DNA of 6,102 bases from DATHYU01 sp033722675 (lineage in GTDB: Bacteria; Actinomycetota; Acidimicrobiia; Spongiisociales; UBA11373). The position numbers and the translations under genes are program-made. The notes beneath the pieces were generated by a model that was not told the origin of the DNA, ran no database searches, and worked only from the letters and a program-made list of their open reading frames with translations. Below, piece by piece: positions 1 to 5,334 of the stretch (position 1 is the stretch's first letter; each line of letters begins with the position of its first letter). The DNA lies in NCBI GenBank assembly GCA_033722675.1, contig JAWVYO010000122.1, positions 1-6,102 on the forward strand, read 5' to 3'.

Positions 1-13
1 CCGCTTAAGGTTT

Positions 14-28
14 GGGGGGGGGGGGGGG
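14..28. repeat. Homopolymer run of 15 G
   Basis: Positions 14-28 are uninterrupted G, followed by CCCC (29-32), GGGCG, then eight C (38-45 less the final G, i.e. 38-44 C-rich). The G and C runs could fold back on each other. Such a run is rare even in GC-rich genomes and sits at the window edge, where base-calling or assembly artefacts collect. Poly-G is also the no-signal output of two-colour sequencing chemistry. A real polymorphic tract is possible but less likely. Confidence 0.8.
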
Positions 29-91
29 CCCCGGGCGCCCCCCCGGCCCTAGCCGCCGCTCCCAACGACTGCTTTGCCCCGGTATCCTCCG

Positions 92-114
92 GGGGCGCGC
101 CTACCGGGCGCCCC
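92..114 (-). terminator. GC-rich hairpin downstream of the peptidase gene
   Basis: GGGGCGC at 92-98 pairs exactly with GCGCCCC at 108-114, and CC (100-101) can pair with GG (106-107). This gives about nine base pairs with one bulged G and a four-base loop. It lies roughly 60 bases beyond the stop codon of the leftward peptidase gene, where a terminator would be expected. No U-rich tract follows in the leftward direction, so it is not a classical intrinsic terminator. Terminators without U tracts are described in GC-rich actinobacteria. In sequence this GC-rich, chance stems are common, so the call is weak. Confidence 0.28.
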
Positions 115-175
115 GGTTCTCGATGTCTCTTCGGTGATGGTTCGGAGCGCCCCCTCCGGCCGGATGGGTGGACGC

Positions 176-1399
176 TCAGGTCAGGAGTCGACCCACGGCG
201 TCGACGAGGACGTCGGTGACGGTGGCGGTCTGCTCGAGGGACACCCACTCGTCGGGGGCGTGGGCGGCCGACACGTCGCCCGGCCCGTACACGACGGCGT
301 CGCAGCCGCCGGCGTCGATCCACAGCGCCATGTCGCAGCCGTAGGGCGCGCCCACCGAGTCGGGACGCCGTCCCGTGACGGTCTCGGCGGCGTCGCGGAC
401 GGCCCGGACCACGTGGTGGTCCTCGGCGATCGACGACGAGGCGAACCGCGCGCCGCTCAGCGTCACCCGGGGCGGGTGATCGACGAACCAGGGGTCGGCC
501 GTCCGGGCTCCTGCCAGGAGGCCGGCCGAGAAGCGTGTGGCGGCTTCGGCCACCGTCTCGTCGAGGCGGACACCGACGCGCACCTCGGCATGGAGGGTCT
601 CCATCACGTTGGAGGCCCACGTGCCGCCCCGCACGATCCCGATCGTGGTGGCGTGGGGGAGGCCGAGAGCCGTCATGCGTCGATCGGCGATCCCTTCGTT
701 GGCGGCGCGCTCCAGCTCGTCGAAGACGGGCCGGAGTGCGATGAAGCGGTCGAGGGCGCTGACGCCGCCCCCGGGAGCCGATCCGTGGGCCGAGCGGCCC
801 TCGACGTCGACGGAGAACGTGAGGGCGCCACCGTGCGCCGTCACCACGTCGCCCGAGGTGGGCTCGGTCAGGATCACGGCGTCGCCGACCCAGCCGCGAC
901 GGATGGCGGCGAGGGTCCCCGTCCCGCCGTCCTCCTCGCCGGCGACGCCGACGAAGCGGACCTCTCCGCCGAAGTCCCGCGACCCGCCGGCGATCGCGGC
1001 GAACGCCTCGACGGCGGCGACGACACCGGCCTTCATGTCGCAGGCGCCGCGACCGTGGAGCCGGTCGCCGACGATCTCGGCGCCGAAGGGATCACGGGAC
1101 CACCGGTCCGGATCGCCCACGCCGACCGTGTCGAGGTGCCCCGTGAGCACCACGGTCGGGCCCGGTCGGCGGCCGGTCGCCCGGGCGGCGACGACGGGCA
1201 CCTCGGGGCGCTCCACCTCCCGTCCCGGGTAGGCGGGATCCGCTTCGAGTTCGGCCATCTCCGCGTCCCACCGGTCGACCTCGTCGGCGCCGTCGTCCCG
1301 GAGCCACGCGGCGACGAGGTCGGCGGCGGCGTGCTCGCTCCCGGTCGGGGAGGGGACGGCGACGAGGTCGGTCAGGCGGCGGCGGAGACGGTCGGACAT
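176..1399 (-). CDS. M20 family metallopeptidase, ArgE/DapE type
   Basis: The 407-residue product is a cytoplasmic di-metal amidohydrolase of the M20 (ArgE/DapE/carboxypeptidase G2) family, which cleaves acyl groups or amide-linked amino acids. All family metal-site residues appear in order: H88 and D90 in TGHLDTVG, bridging D121 in GRGACDMKAG, general base E155 and ligand E156 in GEEDGG, E179 in ILTEPT, and H380 in AAHAPDEW. The insert domain used for dimerisation lies about residues 185-300 and contains H205. Length is normal for the family, and there is no signal peptide or membrane segment. The ATG at 1399 sits six bases after a TAGCGT box, suggesting a leaderless transcript; no Shine-Dalgarno sequence precedes it. 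The divergent neighbour is a membrane protein, and no arginine or lysine biosynthesis gene is nearby, so the substrate cannot be chosen between N-acetylornithine, succinyl-diaminopimelate and a peptide or acyl-amino acid. Family assignment is firm; the specific reaction is not. Confidence 0.93.
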   Translation of the reverse strand: MSDRLRRRLTDLVAVPSPTGSEHAAADLVAAWLRDDGADEVDRWDAEMAELEADPAYPGREVERPEVPVVAARATGRRPGPTVVLTGHLDTVGVGDPDRWSRDPFGAEIVGDRLHGRGACDMKAGVVAAVEAFAAIAGGSRDFGGEVRFVGVAGEEDGGTGTLAAIRRGWVGDAVILTEPTSGDVVTAHGGALTFSVDVEGRSAHGSAPGGGVSALDRFIALRPVFDELERAANEGIADRRMTALGLPHATTIGIVRGGTWASNVMETLHAEVRVGVRLDETVAEAATRFSAGLLAGARTADPWFVDHPPRVTLSGARFASSSIAEDHHVVRAVRDAAETVTGRRPDSVGAPYGCDMALWIDAGGCDAVVYGPGDVSAAHAPDEWVSLEQTATVTDVLVDAVGRLLT

Positions 1400-1405
1400 G
1401 CGTCC

Positions 1406-1411
1406 ACGCTA
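1406..1411 (-). promoter_or_regulatory. Candidate -10 box of the peptidase gene, leaderless
   Basis: On the minus strand the sequence reads TAGCGT, then six bases (GGACGC), then ATG. With a TAnnnT -10 element, transcription would begin at or next to the A of the start codon (1399), giving a leaderless mRNA. This agrees with the absence of a ribosome binding site. No convincing -35 hexamer is seen 17-18 bases upstream. The same geometry appears before the gene at 2235, which strengthens both calls. Confidence 0.55.
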
Positions 1412-1415
1412 GACG

Positions 1416-1421
1416 TAGCAT
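1416..1421 (+). promoter_or_regulatory. Candidate -10 box of the membrane-protein pair
   Basis: TAGCAT matches TAnnnT and would place the transcription start near 1428, leaving a leader of about 18 bases that contains the strong Shine-Dalgarno sequence at 1437-1443. It lies only four bases from the leftward TAGCGT box, facing the opposite way. No clear -35 hexamer is visible. The call rests on position and on the six-base motif only. Confidence 0.4.
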
Positions 1422-1436
1422 CGTCGGTGCGATCGA

Positions 1437-1443
1437 AGGAGGT
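1437..1443 (+). promoter_or_regulatory. Strong Shine-Dalgarno sequence AGGAGGT
   Basis: The sequence AAGGAGGT ends only two bases before the ATG at 1446. It is nearly a full anti-16S complement, but the spacing is shorter than the usual five to nine bases. It fixes the reading direction and start of the four-helix membrane protein: the next in-frame ATG is at codon 34, inside the first membrane segment, and is therefore implausible. Confidence 0.6.
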
Positions 1444-1445
1444 CC

Positions 1446-1922
1446 ATGACCGATCGGCCCGAGGGCCGGGAGCCACGGCCCGAGCCCCACGATGCGGTTG
1501 CCCGGCCGCTGCCGAAGGGGCCGGACACGACGCTGCGGACGGCGATGTTCGTCTACGCCGCCGTGAACGGGGTGTCGGGGCTCCTGCTGCTGGCCTTCCC
1601 GAGACTCGTCTTCGACACGATCGCCGGGTCGGCGGACCTGTATGCCGTCGCCTACGACTCGATGCGCCTCGCCGGGGGGCCGCTCGTGGCCCTCGCCGTC
1701 GCCGCCCTCGTCGTCATGCGCGATCCGACGGGCCGCAACACGCTCGTGACCGTCATCGTGCTGGAGGCGGTGCTCGTCGCCGTCGGCGGGTGGTGGAACC
1801 TGCTCGCCGACGACCCGCCCACCAACCTCTGGTTCGAGGTGGCGGTCCCGGTGGCCTCGACCGTGCTGGCCGGGTACGTGGCATGGGCGCGGGTGGCGGC
1901 CCGCCGCATCCTGCGGGCGTGA
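1446..1922 (+). CDS. Four-helix integral membrane protein, function unknown
   Basis: The product has 158 residues. After a charged, proline-rich N-terminus (1-31) come four hydrophobic segments at about 33-51, 75-91, 99-116 and 129-147, ending in an arginine-rich tail (RVAARRILRA). The loop between helices 2 and 3 (MRDPTGRN) is basic and the loop between 3 and 4 (ADDPPTN) is acidic, which predicts both termini in the cytoplasm. I see no catalytic, metal or cofactor motif and do not recognise a named family; small four-helix DoxX-like or uncharacterised membrane proteins share this general form. A strong but closely spaced Shine-Dalgarno sequence precedes the ATG. The stop codon overlaps the GTG start of the next small membrane protein, so the two are probably translationally coupled and may act together. 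Confidence 0.82.
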   Translation: MTDRPEGREPRPEPHDAVARPLPKGPDTTLRTAMFVYAAVNGVSGLLLLAFPRLVFDTIAGSADLYAVAYDSMRLAGGPLVALAVAALVVMRDPTGRNTLVTVIVLEAVLVAVGGWWNLLADDPPTNLWFEVAVPVASTVLAGYVAWARVAARRILRA

Positions 1923-2182
1923 ACCCCCATACCGCCTTCGTCCTCGCCCTCCTCCTGGCGCCCGTGGTGGCGATCGCGGGAACGAGCGCCGGGGGCGACC
2001 TCGGTCCGGCCTCCGTCGCCGTCGCCGGAGCCCTCGTCGGGGTGGCCGCCGTCGCCTCCTTCCGGCAGTCCCGCGCCGGATCGTCCAGCCCCACGAGCCT
2101 GCGGATGGCCGCCGTGACGGGCACGGTGGCGGTCGTGGCCGTCCTCGTCGTGGCCGGCGCACTCGTGGCCCTCGTGCGGTGA
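1919..2182 (+). CDS. Small three-helix membrane protein, GTG start
   Basis: This 87-residue frame begins with GTG at 1919, sharing GTGA with the TGA stop of the preceding gene. It encodes three hydrophobic stretches at about 5-22, 29-48 and 64-85. The loop between helices 2 and 3 (about 49-62) carries three arginines and serines, which predicts a cytoplasmic loop, a cytoplasmic N-terminus and an outside C-terminus. The fourfold overlap, the purely membrane-like composition and the stop just before the next promoter support a real gene, although no strong Shine-Dalgarno sequence is seen and coupling would have to supply ribosomes. The frame stays open far upstream (to 74), but that part is antisense to the peptidase gene and out of frame with the membrane protein, so it is not coding. 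I recognise no family. It could be an ATP-synthase-I-like or other small membrane subunit, but nothing specific supports that. Confidence 0.66.
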   Translation: MNPHTAFVLALLLAPVVAIAGTSAGGDLGPASVAVAGALVGVAAVASFRQSRAGSSSPTSLRMAAVTGTVAVVAVLVVAGALVALVR

Positions 2183-2222
2183 CCGCACCGCGCCGGTCCG
2201 GGGCGGCCCGACGCCGCACGGG

Positions 2223-2228
2223 TACGCT
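2223..2228 (+). promoter_or_regulatory. Candidate -10 box of a leaderless transcript
   Basis: TACGCT is followed by exactly six bases (CCGGTC) and then GTG, the same arrangement as TAGCGT-N6-ATG before the peptidase gene. Transcription would start at the G of the start codon at 2235. No Shine-Dalgarno sequence lies before this GTG, which fits. The rest of the 52-base gap (2183-2222) is G/C-rich with short self-complementary bits (such as CCGGTCCGG) but no convincing terminator or -35 box. Confidence 0.5.
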
Positions 2229-2234
2229 CCGGTC

Positions 2235-2735
2235 GTGGACATCGGCTCCCCGACGATCGACCCGACGGCCTTCGTGGCGCCGGGCGCCCGCGTGTACGGA
2301 CGGGTCACGGTCGCGCCGCGGGCGGTGATCATGTTCGGCGCGGTCGTGCGCGCCGAGTTCGACGAGATCACGGTGGGCCCCGAGACGAACCTGCAGGACA
2401 CCGTCGTGGTCCACTCCGACGAGGGCATCCCGTGCTCCATCGGACGCCGCGTGACCGTCGGCCACGCCGCGGTGGTCCACGGTGCGACGATCGAGGACCA
2501 TTGTCTCGTCGGGATCGGGGCCCGGGCCCTCAACGGATCCACCCTCGGGGAGGGGGCGTGGCTCGCGGCGGGAGCCGTCCTCGCCGAGGGCCGTTCCATC
2601 CCGCCCTGGACCATCGCCGTCGGCGTGCCGGCGAAGCCGCTGCGCGAACTCACCGAGGACGAGCGTGCCCGCCAGTCCGACGGTGTCGACGACTACCTCG
2701 CCCTGGCCGACGCCTACCGCCGGCTTCTGGGCTGA
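2235..2735 (+). CDS. Gamma carbonic anhydrase-like hexapeptide-repeat protein
   Basis: The 166-residue product is a left-handed beta-helix protein of the gamma-carbonic anhydrase (CamH/YrdA/PaaY/CaiE-like) group. These form trimers with metal at subunit interfaces. Hexapeptide repeats run from about residue 8 to 130 (for example ITVGPETNLQDTVVVH and VTVGHAAVVHG), followed by a C-terminal helix (about 138-165). The three metal-binding histidines are present: H60, H77 and H82. R39, Q54 and D55 also match conserved active-site positions, but the usual RGD is here R-A-E (39-41), so the conserved aspartate is a glutamate. The acidic proton-shuttle loop of the archaeal Cam type is absent, as is normal for this subgroup. 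The product may hydrate CO2 or may be catalytically weak. The GTG start is supported by the leaderless promoter and by the N-terminal match to the family. It opens a run of five same-strand genes; the next starts nine bases after its stop. Confidence 0.88.
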   Translation: MDIGSPTIDPTAFVAPGARVYGRVTVAPRAVIMFGAVVRAEFDEITVGPETNLQDTVVVHSDEGIPCSIGRRVTVGHAAVVHGATIEDHCLVGIGARALNGSTLGEGAWLAAGAVLAEGRSIPPWTIAVGVPAKPLRELTEDERARQSDGVDDYLALADAYRRLLG

Positions 2736-2744
2736 GGTGATTCG

Positions 2745-3677
2745 ATGACGGACATCGCACTCATGCTGGAGGGGCAGGAGGGTCTGACGTGGGAGCGGCT
2801 GTTCCGGTTCGCCGGCGCCGCCGAGGACCTCGGATTCGAGGGTCTGTTCCGCTCCGACCATCTGACGGCCCTCGAGGGCGACGCCGGTCGGGCGTCGCTG
2901 GCCCTCTGGCCCTCGCTCACCGCCCTGGCCCTGCGCACCACCCGCCTCCGCTTCGGCCCGCTGGTGTGCGCGATCACCTTCCGGCACCCCGCCATCGTGG
3001 CCAAGATGGCGGCGTCGGTCGACCGGTTGTCGGGCGGCCGTCTCGACCTCGGGCTCGGTGCCGGCTGGTACGCCGGCGAGCACGAGATGTTCGGCATCCC
3101 CTATCCCCGCTACGGCGAGCGCCTCGACCGCCTCGACGAGGCCGCCGGCGTCGTCCGCTCCCTGTGGAGCGGGTCGCCGACGTCCACCGACGGCCCCCAC
3201 TATCCGCTGGCCGGGGCCGAGGACCACCCGGGACCCGCTCAGGAGCGTCCGGTGCTCATCATGGGCGGGAAGGGCGAGCGGACGCTGCGGGTGGTTGCTC
3301 GTCATGCCACCGAGTGGAACTACTCGTACGGGTCGGTCGCGGGGTTCGTCGAAAAGTCGGCGGAGTTGGACCGGGCCTGCGAGGAGATCGGCCGTGATCC
3401 GTCCACGCTGCGGCGGTCGGTGATGGTGCCCTTCGCCATCGGCCGTGACGACGCCGCGGTCGGCCGTCACATCGAGGCCCATCGCGCGACCTTCTCGGGG
3501 CTCCCCGCCGACGCCGAGGGCTGGCGGGAGGCCGGTTTCCCGGCCGGGTCGCCCGCCGAGGTCGCCCACCGGATCGGCGAGTTCGTGGACGCCGGGGCCA
3601 CCCGCTTCATGCTCCAGCAGAACGCCCTCGACGACCTCGCGTCGGTGGAGTTGCTGGCCGACGCCGTGATCGAGTAG
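2745..3677 (+). CDS. LLM class F420-dependent oxidoreductase
   Basis: The 310-residue product is a cytoplasmic TIM-barrel enzyme of the bacterial luciferase-like superfamily, whose actinobacterial members usually use coenzyme F420 for hydride transfer to or from small molecules. Visible hallmarks are the N-terminal strand and helix (about 2-32), the FRSDHL segment (35-40) with the conserved histidine H39, the FRHPAIVAKMAA segment (79-90), the DRLSGGRLDLGLGAGWY segment (93-109), the GERLDRLDEA segment (124-133) and LIMGGKGERTLRVVARHA (171-188), which is typical of the phosphate/cofactor-binding side. The sequence resembles the TIGR03560 (Rv1855c-like) subgroup, recalled from memory and not searched. 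GAGGTGA at 2734-2740, which overlaps the stop of the carbonic anhydrase-like gene, is a good Shine-Dalgarno sequence four bases before the ATG. Substrate is unknown. Preference for F420 over FMN is inferred from family and host type, not from a decisive residue. Confidence 0.9.
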   Translation: MTDIALMLEGQEGLTWERLFRFAGAAEDLGFEGLFRSDHLTALEGDAGRASLALWPSLTALALRTTRLRFGPLVCAITFRHPAIVAKMAASVDRLSGGRLDLGLGAGWYAGEHEMFGIPYPRYGERLDRLDEAAGVVRSLWSGSPTSTDGPHYPLAGAEDHPGPAQERPVLIMGGKGERTLRVVARHATEWNYSYGSVAGFVEKSAELDRACEEIGRDPSTLRRSVMVPFAIGRDDAAVGRHIEAHRATFSGLPADAEGWREAGFPAGSPAEVAHRIGEFVDAGATRFMLQQNALDDLASVELLADAVIE

Positions 3678-3706
3678 CACCACCGAGGACTCGCCGAGGA
3701 GGCTCC

Positions 3707-4936
3707 ATGCGATCCCAGACCCTTCGATTCCCCAACGGACGTGGCGAGATCCTGGCGGGCCGGCTCGACCTGCCGCCCACCGGCGACCCGGTCGCCTACG
3801 CGGTCTACGCCCACTGCTTCACGTGCACGAAGGACCTCCGGGCGATCCCGCGCATCACGAGGACCCTCGCCCGGCACGGCATCGCCACCCTCCGGTTCGA
3901 CTTCACCGGGCTCGGCGACAGCGACGGGACCTTCGCCGACACGAACTTCTCGACGACGGTGGACGACCTGCGGGCCGCCGCCCAGTTCCTCGAGGAGGAC
4001 TACGCGGCCCCCGAGCTCCTCCTCGGCCATTCCATGGGCGGCGCCACCGTGCTCGAGGCGGCGGGGTCGCTCCCCTCCGTCGCGGCCGTCGTCACGCTCG
4101 CGGCCCCCGTCACCCCCGCCGACGTGAAGCGGCACATCGCCGACGACCTCGACCGCATCGAGGAGGAGGGCCGGGCCGAGGTGATGCTGGCCGGCCGCCC
4201 CTTCACCATCGCCCGCCAGTTCGTGGAGGACGTCGAGTCGGCCGACGTCGAATCGTCGATCCCCGAGCTCGGGCGCGCCCTGCTCGTCGTCCACGCACCC
4301 ACGGACGAGATCGTCCCGGTGGAGAACGCCACACGCATCCTCGAGCTCGCGCAGCACCCGAAGAGCTTTCTGTCCCTCGATGGGGCCGACCATCTGGTCA
4401 CCGACGATGCGGATGCCCGGTTCGTGGCGGAGGTGGTGGCCTCCTGGTCCGACCGCTACATCACGGGCGACCTCCTCGCCCACGCGCAGCGGGACCTCGA
4501 AGCCGGCGAGGACGAGGCCGTGACGGTCGTGCGCATCGAGGACGGCTTCCGCACCGAGGTGGTGTCGAACGGCTTCCCGCTCGTGGCCGACGAGCCGGAG
4601 TCCGTCGGGGGGACGAACACCGGGCCCAGCCCCTACGACTTCCTCCTCACCTCCCTGGGCAGCTGCACCGTGATGACCCTGCGCATGTACGCCGACCGGA
4701 AGGAATGGCCGCTCGAGGCGGTGACCGCCCGGCTGTCGCATCGCAAGATCCATGCGAGGGATTGCGAGGAGTGCGAGCGACCCGACGGCTTCATCGACCA
4801 CGTCGAGCGGGAGCTGACCATCGAGGGCGACCTCGACGACGATCAGCGCGCCCGGCTCCTCGAGATCGCCGATCGATGCCCCGTCCACAAGACCCTCCAC
4901 GGCGAGGTCGTGGTCCACACCTCGGAGGCCGGATGA
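3707..4936 (+). CDS. Bifunctional alpha/beta hydrolase - OsmC family protein
   Basis: The 409-residue product joins two cytoplasmic domains. Residues 1-250 form an alpha/beta hydrolase: nucleophile S109 in GHSMGG, acid D200 in HAPTDEIVP, and H229 in GADHLV. The oxyanion-side loop is HCFTCTKD (36-43), which carries a CxxC (C37, C40). Residues about 265-409 form an OsmC/Ohr-like domain with the two redox cysteines C320 (SLGSCTVMTLRMYADRK) and C391 (ADRCPVHKTL), as in thiol peroxidases that reduce organic hydroperoxides. A second CxxC (C353, C356) lies between them. The fusion is a known, widespread arrangement; what the hydrolase acts on is not established, though serine-hydrolase release of an acyl or thioester product followed by peroxide or thiol chemistry is plausible. 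GAGGAGG at 3696-3702 precedes the ATG by four bases, 29 bases after the oxidoreductase stop. The stop overlaps the next ATG. All triad and redox residues are intact. Confidence 0.92.
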   Translation: MRSQTLRFPNGRGEILAGRLDLPPTGDPVAYAVYAHCFTCTKDLRAIPRITRTLARHGIATLRFDFTGLGDSDGTFADTNFSTTVDDLRAAAQFLEEDYAAPELLLGHSMGGATVLEAAGSLPSVAAVVTLAAPVTPADVKRHIADDLDRIEEEGRAEVMLAGRPFTIARQFVEDVESADVESSIPELGRALLVVHAPTDEIVPVENATRILELAQHPKSFLSLDGADHLVTDDADARFVAEVVASWSDRYITGDLLAHAQRDLEAGEDEAVTVVRIEDGFRTEVVSNGFPLVADEPESVGGTNTGPSPYDFLLTSLGSCTVMTLRMYADRKEWPLEAVTARLSHRKIHARDCEECERPDGFIDHVERELTIEGDLDDDQRARLLEIADRCPVHKTLHGEVVVHTSEAG

Positions 4937-5334
4937 CCTTCCCCACCCACGACATGGCACTCACGACGATCCTCGTGGTCGGCGACCTGGACCGGTCGGT
5001 GACGTGGTATCGCGACGTCCTCGGGGCCACCCTCCACCGGACCTACGGCGGGACGTCCGCGGTGTTCGATCTCGCCGGGTCGTGGCTGCTCCTCGTCACG
5101 GGCGGCGACCCCACGCCGGACAAGCCCGATGTCCGGTTCGCGCCGCCGGCGTCGCCGGACACGGTCGCCCACGCCTTCACGATCCGCGTGCCCGACGCGA
5201 TCGCCGCCTCCGAGGTCCTCTCGGCGAGGGGTGCCGAGTTCCTGACACCCCCGATGGAGCGGGGCGCGGAGACCCGGGGCTTCTTCCGGGACCCCGACGG
5301 CCACCTGTTCGAGATCAGCTCGATCGCCCGATGA
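4933..5334 (+). CDS. VOC (glyoxalase/bleomycin-resistance fold) protein
   Basis: The 133-residue product has the paired beta-alpha-beta-beta-beta modules of the vicinal oxygen chelate superfamily, which includes glyoxalase I, extradiol dioxygenases and antibiotic-binding proteins. Module one contains VGDLDRSVTWYRDVLGATL (16-34) and FDLAGSWLLLV (45-55); module two contains HAFTIRVPDA (80-89), a helix, and GFFRDPDGHLFEISSI (116-131). Possible metal ligands are H80 and E127. The N-terminal ligand position, usually histidine, is threonine (T11 or T12), so the metal site is incomplete or shifted and the protein may bind a ligand rather than catalyse glyoxalase chemistry. The ATG lies in ATGA, overlapping the hydrolase-OsmC stop, with GGAGG at 4924-4928. 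A later start at Met8 (4954) would also keep the fold. Its stop overlaps the start of the methyltransferase gene. Close coupling to the hydrolase-OsmC gene suggests a linked role, but the substrate is unknown. Confidence 0.87.
   Translation: MTFPTHDMALTTILVVGDLDRSVTWYRDVLGATLHRTYGGTSAVFDLAGSWLLLVTGGDPTPDKPDVRFAPPASPDTVAHAFTIRVPDAIAASEVLSARGAEFLTPPMERGAETRGFFRDPDGHLFEISSIAR

Larger units (their letters stand above)
1..175. other. Left-edge non-coding stretch, low complexity
   Basis: No believable gene is seen here on either strand. The stretch holds a 15-base G run, a C-rich run immediately after it, and an 11-base sequence CCGGGCGCCCC that occurs twice (31-41 and 104-114). A rightward open frame starts at 74, but it runs antisense through the peptidase gene and lacks any recognisable domain, so its beginning is not evidence of a gene. 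The sequence lies downstream of the leftward peptidase gene. It may be a transcription-termination region, a poorly assembled contig end, or both. Confidence 0.6.

Noticed and set aside
143..158. Small hairpin CGGAG/CTCCG downstream of the peptidase stop
   Set aside because: Only five base pairs with no U tract; shorter than the stem at 92-114 and expected by chance at this base composition.
74..1918. Long rightward open frame before the small membrane gene
   Set aside because: It is antisense to the peptidase gene and out of frame with the first membrane protein. It has arginine/glycine-rich composition without any domain; only the part from 1919 looks coding.
1092..3683. Leftward 863-codon open frame
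   Set aside because: It runs antisense through the two membrane genes, the carbonic anhydrase-like gene and the oxidoreductase, all strongly supported. Its composition is rich in Arg, Gly, Pro and His, as expected of a GC-rich shadow frame.
3665..3706. Possible separate promoter before the hydrolase-OsmC gene (TAGCAC near 3675)
   Set aside because: The last base does not fit TAnnnT and the box overlaps the preceding stop codon; the short gap is explained well enough by a strong ribosome binding site within one transcript.
3823..4932. Rightward frame upstream of and in frame with the VOC gene
   Set aside because: It overlaps the hydrolase-OsmC gene in another frame and reads as Arg/Pro-rich noise; the VOC domain begins cleanly at the ATG at 4933 with its own ribosome binding site.
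3467..4960. Leftward 497-codon open frame
   Set aside because: It is antisense to the hydrolase-OsmC fusion, whose catalytic residues are all intact, and has no recognisable motif of its own.
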